Assembly (NCBI GenBank): GCA_008694505.1
Contig: VZDJ01000063.1
Span: forward strand, 4,900,254-4,964,253
Origin: Cyanoderma ruficeps
Taxonomy: Eukaryota > Chordata > Aves > Passeriformes > Timaliidae
Direction of reading: 5' to 3'
DNA: 64,000 bases
Shown here: positions 46,639 to 57,870 of the stretch, piece after piece
Numbering within the stretch: the first letter of the stretch is position 1
Layout of the letters: every line of letters starts with the position of its first letter
Program-made: the position numbers and the translations under genes
The notes under the pieces: model-generated
The model's database searches: none
What the model saw: only the letters and a program-made list of their open reading frames with translations
What the model was told of the DNA's origin: nothing

Positions 46639-46902
46639 CTCCAACCAAAACCCTCATTAGAAAACTCTTCCCCACCACTTCCAAGACAGAGCAGTGAGAG
46701 TGCCTTTCTCCAACCTTTCCATCACTCCAACCAAAATGCTCATGGGAAAACTCTTCCCCACCACTTAAAAGACAGAGGAGTGAAAGGAGAGCGCCTTTCT
46801 CCAACCTTTCCATCACTCCAACCAGAATCTTCACTGGAAAACTCTTCCCCACCACTTCCAAGACGGAGCAGTGAAAGGAGAGTGCCTCCCTCCAACCTTT
46901 CC
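46639..46902. repeat. Minisatellite of about 86-91 bases, three copies
   Basis: Units begin CTCCAACCARAATS at 46639, 46725 and 46816. Each contains GGAAAACTCTTCCCCACCACTT, then AAGACRGAGSAGTGA and CTCCAACCTTTCCATCA. The differing lengths (86 and 91) reflect a small insertion. A 214-codon plus frame spans it but shows no domain. Confidence 0.93.
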
Positions 46903-47034
46903 ATCAGCATCAGAGAAAACACCAAAATCACCGCGCCTTGCAAATCCGTCCCTGCCTTCCCCTCCCCAGGGATTGCTTTCCCCGGAGGATGCTCCAAAAC
47001 CTGCTCAAAACCATGACCTGCCAAACAAACAACC

Positions 47035-47320
47035 GAAATCCAACAAGAAATGGAGTTAATTAATAAATTGGAGCTGAAGTCAACACGCCGCGCAATCAAC
47101 TGGCCGTACCAGACACGGCTGGTTTATCTGTGCTCCAAGTTTGCCTCCACTGGTTTCCCATGAAATGGGAGCTGCGAGGACTAAGAGAAATAAAAGTGAT
47201 TTTGAGGGTTGCTGCAGCTTTTCAGCTCTCCGATGAGAGACTATTGGCTGATCTCCTACACAGCTGCTCCCCGCTGAATAGACACATCCCACCTCCAATG
47301 CCTTGGCCATCGACCAACGT
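47035..47320. promoter_or_regulatory. Candidate conserved non-coding element
   Basis: GGAGTTAATTAATAAATTGG, ACACGCCGCGCAATCAACTG and CTCTCCGATGAGAGACTATT in unique sequence; the last contains an inverted repeat. Proposed on composition only. Confidence 0.33.
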
Positions 47321-49695
47321 GGGAATAAATGCAAGTTTTGGGGTTTTTTTCGGCTGTTATGAATTATTTGGTGATTTTTCTTTTTTTTTTTTTGGCTAAG
47401 GGATATGCGGCGATTTATCCAAAACTGCATTTAGATGGGAAAATCCCCTCCTTGGTGTCTCATCCCTTACCTAAGTGGGCAGCTGCAGGTGGTCCAGTGA
47501 GGTGACCACCATCCTACAGCCAAGTGGGTCAGGACTATTTAATACCAAAAACTGGGGAGAAATATTTTATTTCTTCAGCAAGTAAGTGCTCCTTTTCCCA
47601 AAGCGCTAGTTCAGAATGGAGAAAAGCATTCAGTTTTCAAATGCCTCAATGAAATTTAATTTTTGGTTTGAATCAACAGCTTCACTCGGTGCCATTTTAA
47701 TGCTATTTTATGCTGAAATGTCAATTGGAAACTAACATTTTAAAATGTCAAAACATTTCACGTCTGCAGACGGTGCCGATAGTTTTTTGCTTCCATGTGT
47801 CCAAACAGAAAATGCTTTTGGAATTTTACCACGAAAAGAAAAAAAATTATATATATATATGTATATATATATATGTATATATATATCAATATTTTGACTT
47901 CTTGGAATGAAAACAAAGTTAAAATATAATATCTCCTCTAGGATGCAAACAACATTTTCTGACAAGCTGAAATCACCAAAAAGCAATCCGAGCCAAATTT
48001 TTGCTACCACGGTCTGTTATAACTCAACGGCAAGTCAAGAGAAAGAGATTTTTGATATCGTAGCATCTCTGAACCCTTTTTTGCCAATCATTTCCAGGGC
48101 GCAGGAAGCTCCTTCCACCACACAGAACCATTTCCAATGCACTGATTTCCCTTAACCGTGGGGAAAACAGCCTCAAAAATGATGGGTTTTCTCCTCTAAA
48201 AAGGAGAATTTGGGGAGAATTTGAATTTGGGGGGGGTTTTCCCTGTATTTTGCACCGATGACACCTTACCCTCACCAGTTTGGGAGAACTGGGGTGGAAA
48301 TGGAACTGGGGAGGTTTTGGCCACCCTCACGCCGGCTGCAGGGAACACGTGCACAGGGCGTGGGGGTTTTATCCAATGTAAATGCAATTATCTAACCTTT
48401 CAAATTCCTACCTTGCCCGTGGATTACCAAAAAAACAAATGGGAAAAAAAAATAGGAAAAGAAAGCAAATAGAAGGCAAGCAACCCAAGGCAGCTACAGG
48501 GAAAAAAAGAAAAAAATAGAATTTTGCTTATTTTTCTGGTTCCAAGGGCAGGGTGCAAACATACAGGGTTTAAAAATGGGATGAGATCTGGTAGTTTTGG
48601 TAGTTTTTATCAGCCAAGTTTCTTGTTCCAAACCTCACAGCTCCATCATCCTCGACGGCACAGCTCGGCCACCCTCCATCACCTTTACATCTCCTCCAAA
48701 TTTCTATTTTTCTCATTTTCTTCCCGAGCCCAGGCTGCAGCCCCGCGCGGGGAATAAGCGCAATTATCTCGTCTCGCCACATTTTTCCAGCTCTGCCTGA
48801 GGTTTAATTAAAGCCAAGAGAAAAACACAGAGGAGCAGCACTGGGTTCTGATATCGCCCCACCACATGTGGCAGGGAGAGGGGGGGAAAAAAAATGGGGG
48901 GAAAAAAGAAACACATGNAAAAACAACAAAAAACAAAAAAAAAAAGGCAGGAAAAAAATCCCTCCCACCCCCTTCATCGTCGACTTTTTAATTTAGCAAA
49001 CCTTCCTGGCTATTGCTCCTTTATCACAGTTGCTTTGAAAAATATATATATTAATAGGTATATATGTAGCTATGCAGGTGGCCATGAATATATGAACAGT
49101 AGGAAAAGCACGCACACCCTATCTCTATAAAAAATATATATATAAGTGTAGCCTAATCCCCTGTAATCTCCTTGAATTACACCTCAACCACCCTCCTCAC
49201 AGGTGACCTTTCCACAAAAGGCTGTTTCTATGCCAACAGCATTGTTTGAGTCAGGCAAGGGAAAAAACACGGCACAATAATCTGTAATTTCCCCTTAATT
49301 CAGTGTTTTCACCCACAGTCAAGAGCCAGTTGATGCTAGAGACACCCTGGTCACGGGGAAAAAAATAATATTAAAAATTAATTGGTATCTAAGATTTGAA
49401 TATGAAGGGAAGAGGGCAGTAACCTTGACCCTGTTTAGATTTTGACTAAATATCTGGAATTGTTTTTTCAGTGTCGTTCCCCTCATTTGGGGGTTTCGGA
49501 GCAAAATCTTACAGTTTTAAAGTCCTTTTCATCTTAAAATCTGCATTTCTCTCTCCCGCTCCATCTCATCTTGCCAACACAATCCACAGGTATCAGCTCC
49601 TACCAACAAATCCAATTATGGAAAAGCCAGAAAACTCAAATTTTTTTCCATTTTTGCTGGTTTTCGAGGAATTCCGCCACGTAGCTCATCTCCAG
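47321..49695. other. Upstream sequence with AT microsatellites
   Basis: (TA)n runs lie at about 47847-47887 and 49039-49062, and an A-rich piece with an N at 48888-48950. No exon or named repeat. Confidence 0.55.
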
Positions 49696-49875
49696 CGTAA
49701 AAAAATAAAATAAAATCACAATGCATAATAGATCTGAAAAGCTTGAGAAATTGTTATAACACGCACCAAGCCGGCGAACAATGGCAGGTAATAAGTAGTT
49801 ATGAGATTTGAGTGAGCAAAAGCAGCTCAATATAAATAATTTTCCAGAGAAAAAGGCCCTTTTGGGTCTAGATAA
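49696..49875. promoter_or_regulatory. Candidate conserved non-coding element
   Basis: CACAATGCATAATAGATCTG, AACACGCACCAAGCCGGCGA, ACAATGGCAGGTAATAAG and GCTCAATATAAATAATTTTC, unique sequence with a SOX-like ACAATGG. Proposed on composition only. Confidence 0.34.
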
Positions 49876-50831
49876 TGTTGCTGCGTTTAATATTTGGGAT
49901 ATCTTCCCTCACTTCTTTCAATGCCTGGAGTTCCAACTCATCCCATAAAGCTCATCCCAAAGCAGAGAATCGAACAGTACAGAGAAAGAAAAAACGAGAT
50001 TTTTTTTCTCCAGCACAAGTTTTGGGTTTTTTGGTGTGTTTTGGAGAGTGGCACAAGGACCCACTGACTGTTGGGTTGAAGCATCCCCAAAATTGTCTTT
50101 GTCCGACTTGTTGAGAGCGGGACAACCTCCAGATTCCTGCATGTTCTTCTTATTGGCTGCTGAGGATTTATTTCTGTTTTTCTTCTGACCCAACCCCAAC
50201 ATCTTCATGGGTCCCAGGAGGGAAAATATTTCCCAACAGATCCATCTCACAAGCGCTGAACCAAGAGGATAAAAATACCGGTTGCCATGGGAACATAAAC
50301 TCTGGAGTTTGAAAATACCAGAATTAAACCTTAACACTAATTTCGATCCTTAAATCCCTGTTTTCGCATCCGTGTTTTGGTGGGTTTGAGGGGTTTGGAG
50401 CAAAAAATTCTAAATTTCAAGACCTCTGCCAGGGTTTAACATCCTTACAAATATTTTCCCACAGCTGGATGCATCCCCAAGCCGGGAATAAATTTACAAA
50501 TTTAAAAATCTAAATTCACAGTTAAATTTAAAATATAAATTATTTTCTAAATTAATAACAATTTTATAATTTAATGAGATATGTTATTCTCTAATTCAAT
50601 AATCTAGGTGACTTTTAAATTAAAAACAAGGACTAGTGCCAGCTTGTGGAATCACCTCTCACCATCCAGCTTTGGAACCTGCCCCATGGATAATTCCTGG
50701 AATCAGGGCCAGGAATTGATCATCCAGGGCCAATAGACACAGAATCCATTTCTGCATCTTTAAAAAAAAAAATAAAGCTTCTGAGATTAATATTATTTGC
50801 TCAAAATACACTGCAATCAGTTAAGAAATAT

Positions 50832-50857
50832 TTAATAATAATAATAATAATAATAAT
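50832..50857. repeat. (AAT)n microsatellite
   Basis: About eight AAT/TAA units. Confidence 0.93.
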
Positions 50858-51820
50858 CAGGCCCCAGTGCTGATGATGCTCAGGCAGAGGATCCCCTGTT
50901 CAGTGGCAGCAAGAGCTTCAGACGGGTTTAATGCAACTTTTGGAGTTGGTGTTGAGCGAAATTGCTCAGCCCAAACAGGGAAAAGCCACGCTCCAAGGAA
51001 AATAAATCTTGTTTTACTCATTAATAAGGAGTAGGTTTGGGATCACAAGCACAGGGATTGGTCAGCGAGTGATAATAAAAGGATCATGACTGAGAAGGGG
51101 ACGTCAATATTCCTCATCACAAAGGAAGATCCCAGTCATTCAACTTCGGTCTCCAAAGGAAAAATGGGAGAGGGAATCCACTCCCAGTATCAGAAAAACA
51201 CAGAGCTACTGCAACTGATTTGTTGGCAACAACAATAAAATTACTTTATACAGCACCAGAGGAGTGCTGAGGGTTGGCAGGGTTTGCCACGGGGCGCTGT
51301 GGGATTGTTGGATGTTTTTCCAACACGATCCCAACTGTTTGGAGCTTTGGAAGAGCTGAATCACTTCAACCACCTCCGTAACAAGGGTTAAGTTTCCTTA
51401 AAATTCAGGCTGATTCCCCCAGCCCCAGCTGCAAAACTTCAGGTGACAGAGACAACGTGGCACCCTGGTGTTGCCACAAATTCCACCGTCTGTTCTCCCA
51501 GAATGGGGGGGATGCTGCATAATTTCATTTCTCTAGAGGACCAAGCCACAGTCCTGCTGCAATTTGACAAAAATCTCCATTTTGGGACCTTGTGGGTGTT
51601 AGTGGGACACTCAGTCGGGTGTAGAAGCAACAATTTAAGAAGTGAGAATTTACTTACCCAGGTGACGCCTTCCTTTGGCAGCAATAACCCCCCCAAACCC
51701 CCAAAACTGGGGGAAAAACAAGCCCCTGGGCCCAAAAGGGGGCTTTTTCACCTCGAAATCCTAGCTGGGAGGCGAGGCCTGGCTGCTTGCATGCCTCCAC
51801 ATTAAAAGAAAAACATATAT
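50858..51820. other. Upstream sequence, no feature seen
   Basis: No exon or named repeat. Confidence 0.5.
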
Positions 51821-51823
51821 ATA

Positions 51824-51980
51824 TAAAAAGCGAGGGAAAGCAAAAGGAAAGAAAAGCAAGAAAAAGGCGAGGAAAAGCAAAACAACAAAAAAAAAGCGAG
51901 GAAAAGGTGTGGGGGCAGAGCAAGGAAAAGCAAGGAAAGGCAGAAAAAAAGAAAAAGAAAAAAAAGGCAGCAAAAGGCAA
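51824..51980. repeat. A/G-rich polypurine tract
   Basis: About 155 bases almost free of T, built from GCGAGGAAAAGCAA and AAAGGCA-like pieces. It gives artefactual Lys-rich plus frames and Phe/Leu-rich minus frames. Confidence 0.88.
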
Positions 51981-52569
51981 GCTGGTTGGTGCAGTTGGGG
52001 AAAAAAGAGGCTGGAATGAGGCTCGCAGAGCAGCTTTCCCATCGCCCCAGAATCCCTCGCTGGCCCCCAGTGGGCTTGTGCAAACACCATCGGAGCGGCC
52101 GGCGCTGGCCACGCTCCTCGGGCTGGGATTTTAAATAAATACGGGAAACAGCAGCAGCCAGGGGCAGGGGGAGAGGCTGGACCCCCGTCCCGGCAGGGAA
52201 TCTGCCTTCGGAGGGTGCTGGAAGGTGGATTTGGGGGGAATCTGGTTCTCCCACGTGTCTGCAAAATCTGATTTTCCACGTCGCGTAGGAAGGGTGAACT
52301 TGGTTTTCAAAGGCGAAGGGAGGGGATGGATTGTATATGGTGTATTTGTGTATATTCAGAATTAATTTGGGGGGTTTTAGTAATCCAGGCAGAAATTCAA
52401 GGTATGATTACGGCAGAGGGAGAGGGGGGAGGCCACCACATCACCCAATGCCACCATATATCTCATATATATCACCTACCACATTATATATGCTTTATGT
52501 TATAGATTACATTTATAGAAGTTTAGATGTTCTCTGGCATTACATGTTATAAATGTTATGTTATATGCA
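51981..52569. other. Upstream sequence, partly GC-rich
   Basis: A CpG-bearing piece at about 52080-52215 (CATCGGAGCGGCCGGCGCTGG, CCCCGTCCCGGCAGGG) could mark a small regulatory element or an untranslated exon, but no splice-supported exon is visible. Confidence 0.4.
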
Positions 52570-52780
52570 TTACAGAATATATTAGAGTAATTAGTTATAT
52601 AGAGAATATATATAATATATAAAATATACATATAATATATATGTTATATATATATTTTATATATATAATATATAATATATATATAATATATATGTTATAT
52701 ATGATAATATATAACATATATATATAATATATAAGAGTATTAGTTATATTCCAATAATAGATCATGCATTAATCTATTTT
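52570..52780. repeat. TA-rich self-complementary tract
   Basis: ATATATAATATATATGTTATATATAT-type sequence of about 200 bases, strongly self-complementary and likely to form cruciform or slippage products. Confidence 0.93.
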
Positions 52781-53454
52781 ATATCATATACCTATTATAA
52801 ACTATAGGATCAGTAAATTATATAGTCTCTGATATTTCCTTACACGGGCATGTATCCATGACGTCATGGGAATAATATATGTATTATTTGAATGTACATT
52901 ATCTATCATCCCCATCTATTATTTGCTTGATGCGAGATGTATCAAATAGATGGATTTATAGAAGTGAGAGCTTCAGGATTTTCTTGGGTATTTAGTGGGG
53001 AAAAGGTCTTTTCCCTGAGGTGGGCCTGGGATCTCTGGAAAATCTGCAGAGCGCGGATTGGAGGGGGATGTGGCCCTTGCACACCTGGCAAGGGAAGATG
53101 CTGACAGCTGTTAGAACCCCTGGCACTGAACCCACCTCTCTCCCCCTGCAAAACTCCATTGCATCACTTCAGGGATGCTTTCAGTGCCAAAAAATAAAAT
53201 AAAATAAAATAAAATTCCTTTATTAAGCGTCAACCTCAGAGAAAGGAGCTGAAATTCGGTGCCTTTCCTCACCCCAAGTTCTTACCTGGACCTTGTTTTC
53301 AGCCCAACCCAGCTAAAAAAGAAGTCAATAAAGGGAAGATGAAAAGCTATTTATTAGGATTGATAACAATCATTAAAACTGGCTGGGTAGGAAAGCACGA
53401 TTCTGCTCCAGAGAAGGAAGAGGGGAAAAATGCAAATTCTGCATGAAAAGAAGA
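52781..53454. other. Upstream sequence with a short (AAAAT)n
   Basis: AAAATAAAATAAAATAAAAT lies at 53191-53214. Otherwise nothing recognised. Confidence 0.55.
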
Positions 53455-53725
53455 TATTTCCCTAATCGCCCCAATCAAACGCTGGTGCAATTATCTGTGG
53501 CCAACCCAACGGGTTAAAATTATCCTCTTCATCTCCGGACACAGTGAGGAGCCGAAAAAATGTTTCATTTTAATAAAAATGAAATCTGGACCCCGCAGAA
53601 AGCAGCTTCGCTAATGACGTGTTTACACAGAAAAAGACAATTTCTATTTAATGGTGATTACTAGAGAGAAGAAATTAAACTTCCCGGAGTCTACGGGTTA
53701 GGGATAATGGGAAGAAAGTTACCGA
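53455..53725. promoter_or_regulatory. Candidate conserved non-coding element beside the CpG-dense patch
   Basis: CCTAATCGCCCCAATCAAACG, GGTGCAATTATCTGTGG, AACGGGTTAAAATTATCC, GCTTCGCTAATGACGTGTTT and GGTGATTACTAGAGAG: unique sequence with TAAT, GATA and CRE-like cores. One of the more convincing candidates. Confidence 0.42.
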
Positions 53726-53754
53726 GGGTGTGTAAATCAGGAGAGCTGGACGTG

Positions 53755-54165
53755 GGAACGGCCACGCGTGCGGGCAGCTCGGCGCACACAGCCCTGCTCC
53801 ACCGGGTCTCAGCGGGCAAAAATGGATGTTTTGCTACGCAAATTTATGTGCCCGCGCGTGTTTGCATATATGCAAATATCTGCGTGCATTGCAAATGTGC
53901 AACGGCACGAGGGGGAAAAGCGGGAGATGCGCGCGGTGTGCGAACGCGCACCTGGAGACGCACGTGGGAATGGGCACACACACGTGCAGGCACAGCCAGG
54001 GAGGCCGCTGCACATCTGTGAACGGGCCAAGGCACATGGCAGCACGCACAGAAATGCAAAAACGCCCGAGGAACGGGCACGGGGAAGTGCAAACACGCAT
54101 GTGCAAGCGCGCGCGCAAATCTGCACGCGCACAGGCCAACACGCGCGCAGCCACAGGGAAAAGGC
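53755..54165. promoter_or_regulatory. CpG-dense patch with CACGCGCA-type repeats
   Basis: About 400 bases with many CpGs (GGCCACGCGTGCGGGCAGC, GAGATGCGCGCGGTGTGCG, AACGCGCACCTGGAGACGCA, AAGCGCGCGCGCAAATCTGC, ACACGCGCGCAGCC). Alternating purine/pyrimidine is common and GTGCAAA/TGCAAAT octamer-like motifs recur. It may be a degenerate CACGCR microsatellite or a small CpG island marking a promoter. Open frames exist on both strands because stop codons are rare in this composition; none shows homology to a known protein. Confidence 0.45.
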
Positions 54166-54659
54166 CATCCTCGCTGGACCCCAGGCTGTGCAGACCCTGC
54201 ACTGCACTCCTGGGCGGCTGGGGGGGATCTTGGGATCCCCCTTCAGGGTTTAAAACTACAAAATTGGGTTTGATCGTGAAGCCGTGCCAGAATTTCAGGT
54301 TTTGGTTCCCCAGGTGAGCGGCGCGGATCCTTCCTAGTCATTCCATTTATCTAATTAATTTTTAATTCTCGTTCTCTTTTGAAATTCTTCTTTTGAGGAT
54401 AAAAAAAAACCAAAAAAACACCCTATTAATTTCTATCCGAAGAAGCCAAGACAAGATCTTTTCACACCCATCTCCCGCCCAATTAAGTTTTGGGGCTCTT
54501 CTTTGTGCCAAAGCCATTTCCATCCCCGACCTGTGCAAACCCATCCCGGGGCAAAATCACTCGAGCGTCAGGCTTTAAAGTCTGCTCCTTCCTAGAGCAG
54601 AGCAAACATCTGCAGAACAAGCCCAGATGCGAGTGGTGTTCACCCCCCTCCTTCAGGAA
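54166..54659. other. Upstream sequence, no feature seen
   Basis: No exon or named repeat. Confidence 0.5.
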
Positions 54660-54915
54660 TTTCAGCTCCGAGGCACATAATAAGGCAACGTCTGGGATGG
54701 TTTAATAATAGTAAAATTAAAATCGTTCCCGCAGCAGAGTGAAGGGCACACTCGCGAGGAGGTTTGCAAAACAAAAACGAGCCCCAAGCTGAAGTCTCAG
54801 GGGAACAGTTGGATCAGAGGAACAGTAAACAACGCACAGAAATGCAACTTAATTATCTTTACAACCCGAGTATGCAACCGGCTGCCGCAGTTTTCCAGGG
54901 ATGTGGGAGCGGAGA
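54660..54915. promoter_or_regulatory. Candidate conserved non-coding element
   Basis: GGTTTAATAATAGTAAAATT, AATCGTTCCCGCAGCAGAG, CACACTCGCGAGGAGG and AACTTAATTATCTTTACAAC in unique sequence. Proposed on composition only. Confidence 0.35.
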
Positions 54916-55369
54916 GGCGCCGGCATCCCCACGCTGAAGCTGCAGCATCCCCAAAATCCAGGAAAAAAAGACTCTTTTTGCAAAGTTTCGCTTGAATTTT
55001 CAGTCAAGAACTGAAAACGGCAGGGATGATGTTGGATCGGGGATGCTCATCCTGACTTCTTGTTCAGCTCAGTAAAACACAGCTTGTTGGCAATTTTTGG
55101 TTCATTTTTTTAAGAGGAAACAAACTCTTGGCATGACCTGGTCAGGTCTCACTGCATACGTGACCATCGTGCCCCCTGCATTAACACCACGTGGAAAACT
55201 GCTACCCCTCTCCCATGAAAAACTGCTGCAAAAAATGGGAATGGGCAGAAAAAAATATCCATTTATAGACTATATATATATATATTTACATATATAAGCT
55301 GGAAATTGTGTTATTTTAAACTGAGGGCGCTGAGGAGGAGAGAAGTGATGTTTGAAATCAAAGTGTGGG

Positions 55370-55510
55370 AATGGTATCAAGCCAGGGATGCTGGAAGGGA
55401 CCAAATCAAGGGAGCTGGGTGGGATCAGCTCAAGGATACAAGAATCAATCCATGGACGTTGGCTCTTATCAAACTAAAACTTCCAGCTAAACACAAAAGA
55501 GGATGCCCAC
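55370..55510. repeat. Degenerate tandem repeat, left part
   Basis: AAGCCAGGGATGCTGGAAGG, ACCAAATCAAGGGAGCTGGG and TGGGATCAGCTCAAGGATAC are spaced about 25-30 bases and resemble motifs at 56405-56545. Confidence 0.5.
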
Positions 55511-55744
55511 AAGGGCCAAAGCGAAGACCACACCTGCAGATCAGGTTCAAGAACATCCAACAACATTCAGCGCATCCATTATGCAACCTGAAGGTGCATA
55601 AATCCATAGAAGCTGGTGAGATGCACCCACTGGATGCATTTCCTGAGGGAAATGACAGAGAAAATGGTCAAGCCACTATCCGTCATATTTGAGAAGTGGC
55701 AGTGTGCAAGGAATGGAAAAGGGGAAATAAAACCAGAGGAGGAG

Positions 55745-56384
55745 AACTTGGGGGTGCTGGTGGGTGAGAGCTGGACAGGCCCTGGCCCAGAGCCCCCCTG
55801 TGCTGGGCTGATCCCCCAGCGTGGGCAGCAGGGGAGGGGGGGATTCTGCCCCTCTGCCCCCTCAGGTGAGACCCCACCTGCAGAGCTGAATCCAGCTCAG
55901 GGCTCCCAGCACAGGAAGGACCTGGAGCTGCTGGAGCCAGTCCAGAGGAGGCCACGGAGATGCTCCCAGGGCCAGAGCCCCTCTGCTCTGGAGCCAGCCT
56001 GGGAGAGCTGGGGGTGCTCACCTGGAGAGGAGAAGGCTCCAGGGAGAGCTCAGAGCCCCTGGCAGGGCCAAAAAGGGCTCCAGGAGAGCTGGAGAGGGAC
56101 TGGGGACAAGGGATGGAGGGACAGGACACAGGGAATGGCTTCCCACTGCCAGAGGGCAGGGCTGGATGGGAGATTAGGCAGGAATTGTTCCCTGGGAGGG
56201 TGGGCAGGCCCTGGCACAGGGTGCCCAGAGCAGCTGTGGCTGCCCCTGGATCCCTGGGAGTGCCCAAGGCCAGGCTGGACAGGGCTTGGAGCAGCCTGGG
56301 ACAGTGGGAGCTGTCTCTGCCCATAGCAGGGAGGTGAAACTGGATGATCTTTAAGGTCCCTTCCAACCCAAACCATTCTGTGAC
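55745..56384 (+). mobile_element. CR1 LINE 3' fragment, about 640 bases
   Basis: Reads CTTGGGGGTGCTGGTGGGTG at the left and, at the right, GATGATCTTTAAGGTCCCTT, CCAACCCAAACCATTCTGTG, the forward CR1 3' end. The middle holds CR1 ORF2 3' sequence (AGGAAGGACCTGGAGCTGCT, TGGAGCCAGTCCAGAGGAGG) with deletions. Long open frames on both strands (236 and 227 codons) come from its GC-rich composition; no intact reverse transcriptase. Confidence 0.94.
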
Positions 56385-56404
56385 AGTTAAAATTAAACCA
56401 AAAT

Positions 56405-56545
56405 CCTGTCTGGGCCCAAAGCAGGGATGTCAGCTGGGATCCATCCAGGGACGCTGGCCTGGAACCAGCCAAGGCCACTCACAGAGCAAACTGAAGATGT
56501 AGCCAGGACCAAAGCAAAGACACTGGCCTAAAGCAAAGCTCAGCA
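56405..56545. repeat. Degenerate tandem repeat, right part
   Basis: GGCCCAAAGCAGGGATGTCA, GCTGGGATCCATCCAGGGAC and GCTGGCCTGGAACCAGCCAA resemble the motifs at 55370-55510 on the other side of the CR1 copy. Confidence 0.5.
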
Positions 56546-57590
56546 ACTCTCCGTTTCCATCCAACTTTTTAAAAAATGCTAATTCTGATGTCTCCCAGGC
56601 TGCCAACAGCCTGGCAAGGTCCCGCACCGCTCCGCAGCCCCTGCAGCAAGGCAGCCATGGGTCTTTTTATTAACCTGACTGAACTAGCTGGGAAAAACAG
56701 AGACATTTTCTGGCACAGTTTGGATCACAAAAGGTCCAGCAGGCTCCTGGCTGCAGAGCTGAGGGCAGCCCGGGGCTGTCAGCACGGCGCAGGCACGCCT
56801 GGAAGTCAGCTCAGCTCCCCCAAAGCCCAGGGCTTAGTTCTACCTATGGCATGATTTTTTTTCCTGAAATGGTTTTCAAAAAATCATTTGTTGCTGCCGT
56901 TTAACTCGTGACACGGCTCGAGCACATGAATTCCGTGGTATTTTTGGCCAAAAGGGCTTTTCATCTTGAAAATTTCTTGCAAAACACGCTGCTGCAACCT
57001 CCCGCACCCAGCACAGGGTTTGGTTGTTAAATGGTGATGCTCCTTTTCAAGGGATATTCAGCTTTCAACTAAAGTTCTCAGCAACCCCAAACCAAACAAA
57101 ACCTTCCCAAAACTCTGTATTTAGTTCTTGGGTGTGTTTGGGGGCTTTTTGTGGTTTTTTGGGGCTTTTTGTGGTTTTTTGAGCCTGTCTGTATTGGCAA
57201 ATCAGATGTCTGAAGCAAAGAGTAATCCAGTCTTTACCCAACTTCAAAAATAAAACTTTAAAAAAGCCTCTTGCTTTGAAATTTACTTCACTGCTTTTTT
57301 TTTCTTTCATATTTTAAAAAATAGGCGATTTTTCCTGGAAACATTAAATTTTTCACCACTCCCTTGGCACACCTGAGCTAGATTGAAGCCTCAGAAGTAA
57401 CACTAGGAAAGAGAGAGCTGCAAAAAATCGTGGATTTCCTGCAAACCCAACAGCAATGCCACAGCTGGAGGAAAAACCCAGTCCCCAACCACCCACTCCA
57501 ATCACACCCAGTTTCCAAACTGGACAGCAATTAATTCCTCTGCTCACCTTTCAACACAAGGAAGCCACATTACAACGTTTTTCTGGCCTG
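56546..57590. other. Upstream sequence, no named feature
   Basis: A 22-base direct repeat of GGGGCTTTTTGTGGTTTTTT lies at about 57142-57182. Otherwise nothing recognised. Confidence 0.5.
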
Positions 57591-57870
57591 GAATGAAGAT
57601 AAATTAAGGCCTAAGTGTTGCTAAAGCCCCGTTCGATGCCGCATCCTAAAAAAGTATTAATTACAAAACGGTTTTCTAATTACTTTAACAAGGATGCAGC
57701 TCTGACGGGGCGAGATGTGATGCTCTGCAACCCCTTCCAGCCTCTTCTTCCGTGCATTTAAGTGCTGTAATGTCACAGTCCAGCACTGGGGAAGTTTGGG
57801 GCCACGATTCTACGAGCTTTGTGCTTAATGAGGGGCGCCTAATTAAAGTTGGGATGCACTGACTTCGTCA
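57591..57870. promoter_or_regulatory. Candidate conserved non-coding element
   Basis: CCCCGTTCGATGCCGCATCC, GTATTAATTACAAAACGG, TTTTCTAATTACTTTAAC, CTGACGGGGCGAGATGTG and GAGGGGCGCCTAATTAAAG: dense TAATTA/TAATTAA cores plus CpGs in unique sequence. One of the more convincing candidates. Confidence 0.43.

Noticed and set aside
51654..52279. Minus frames of 150-172 codons rich in Phe/Leu
   Set aside because: They cross the polypurine tract; hydrophobicity is a composition artefact, not a membrane protein.
53707..54317. Overlapping frames of 104-163 codons on both strands
   Set aside because: Several frames are open at once because stop codons are rare in this CpG-rich composition; none resembles a known protein.
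55616..56366. Frames of 236 (plus) and 227 (minus) codons
   Set aside because: Most of this interval (55745-56384) is a GC-rich, deleted CR1 3' fragment; the plus frame crosses deleted LINE sequence and the minus frame is antisense.
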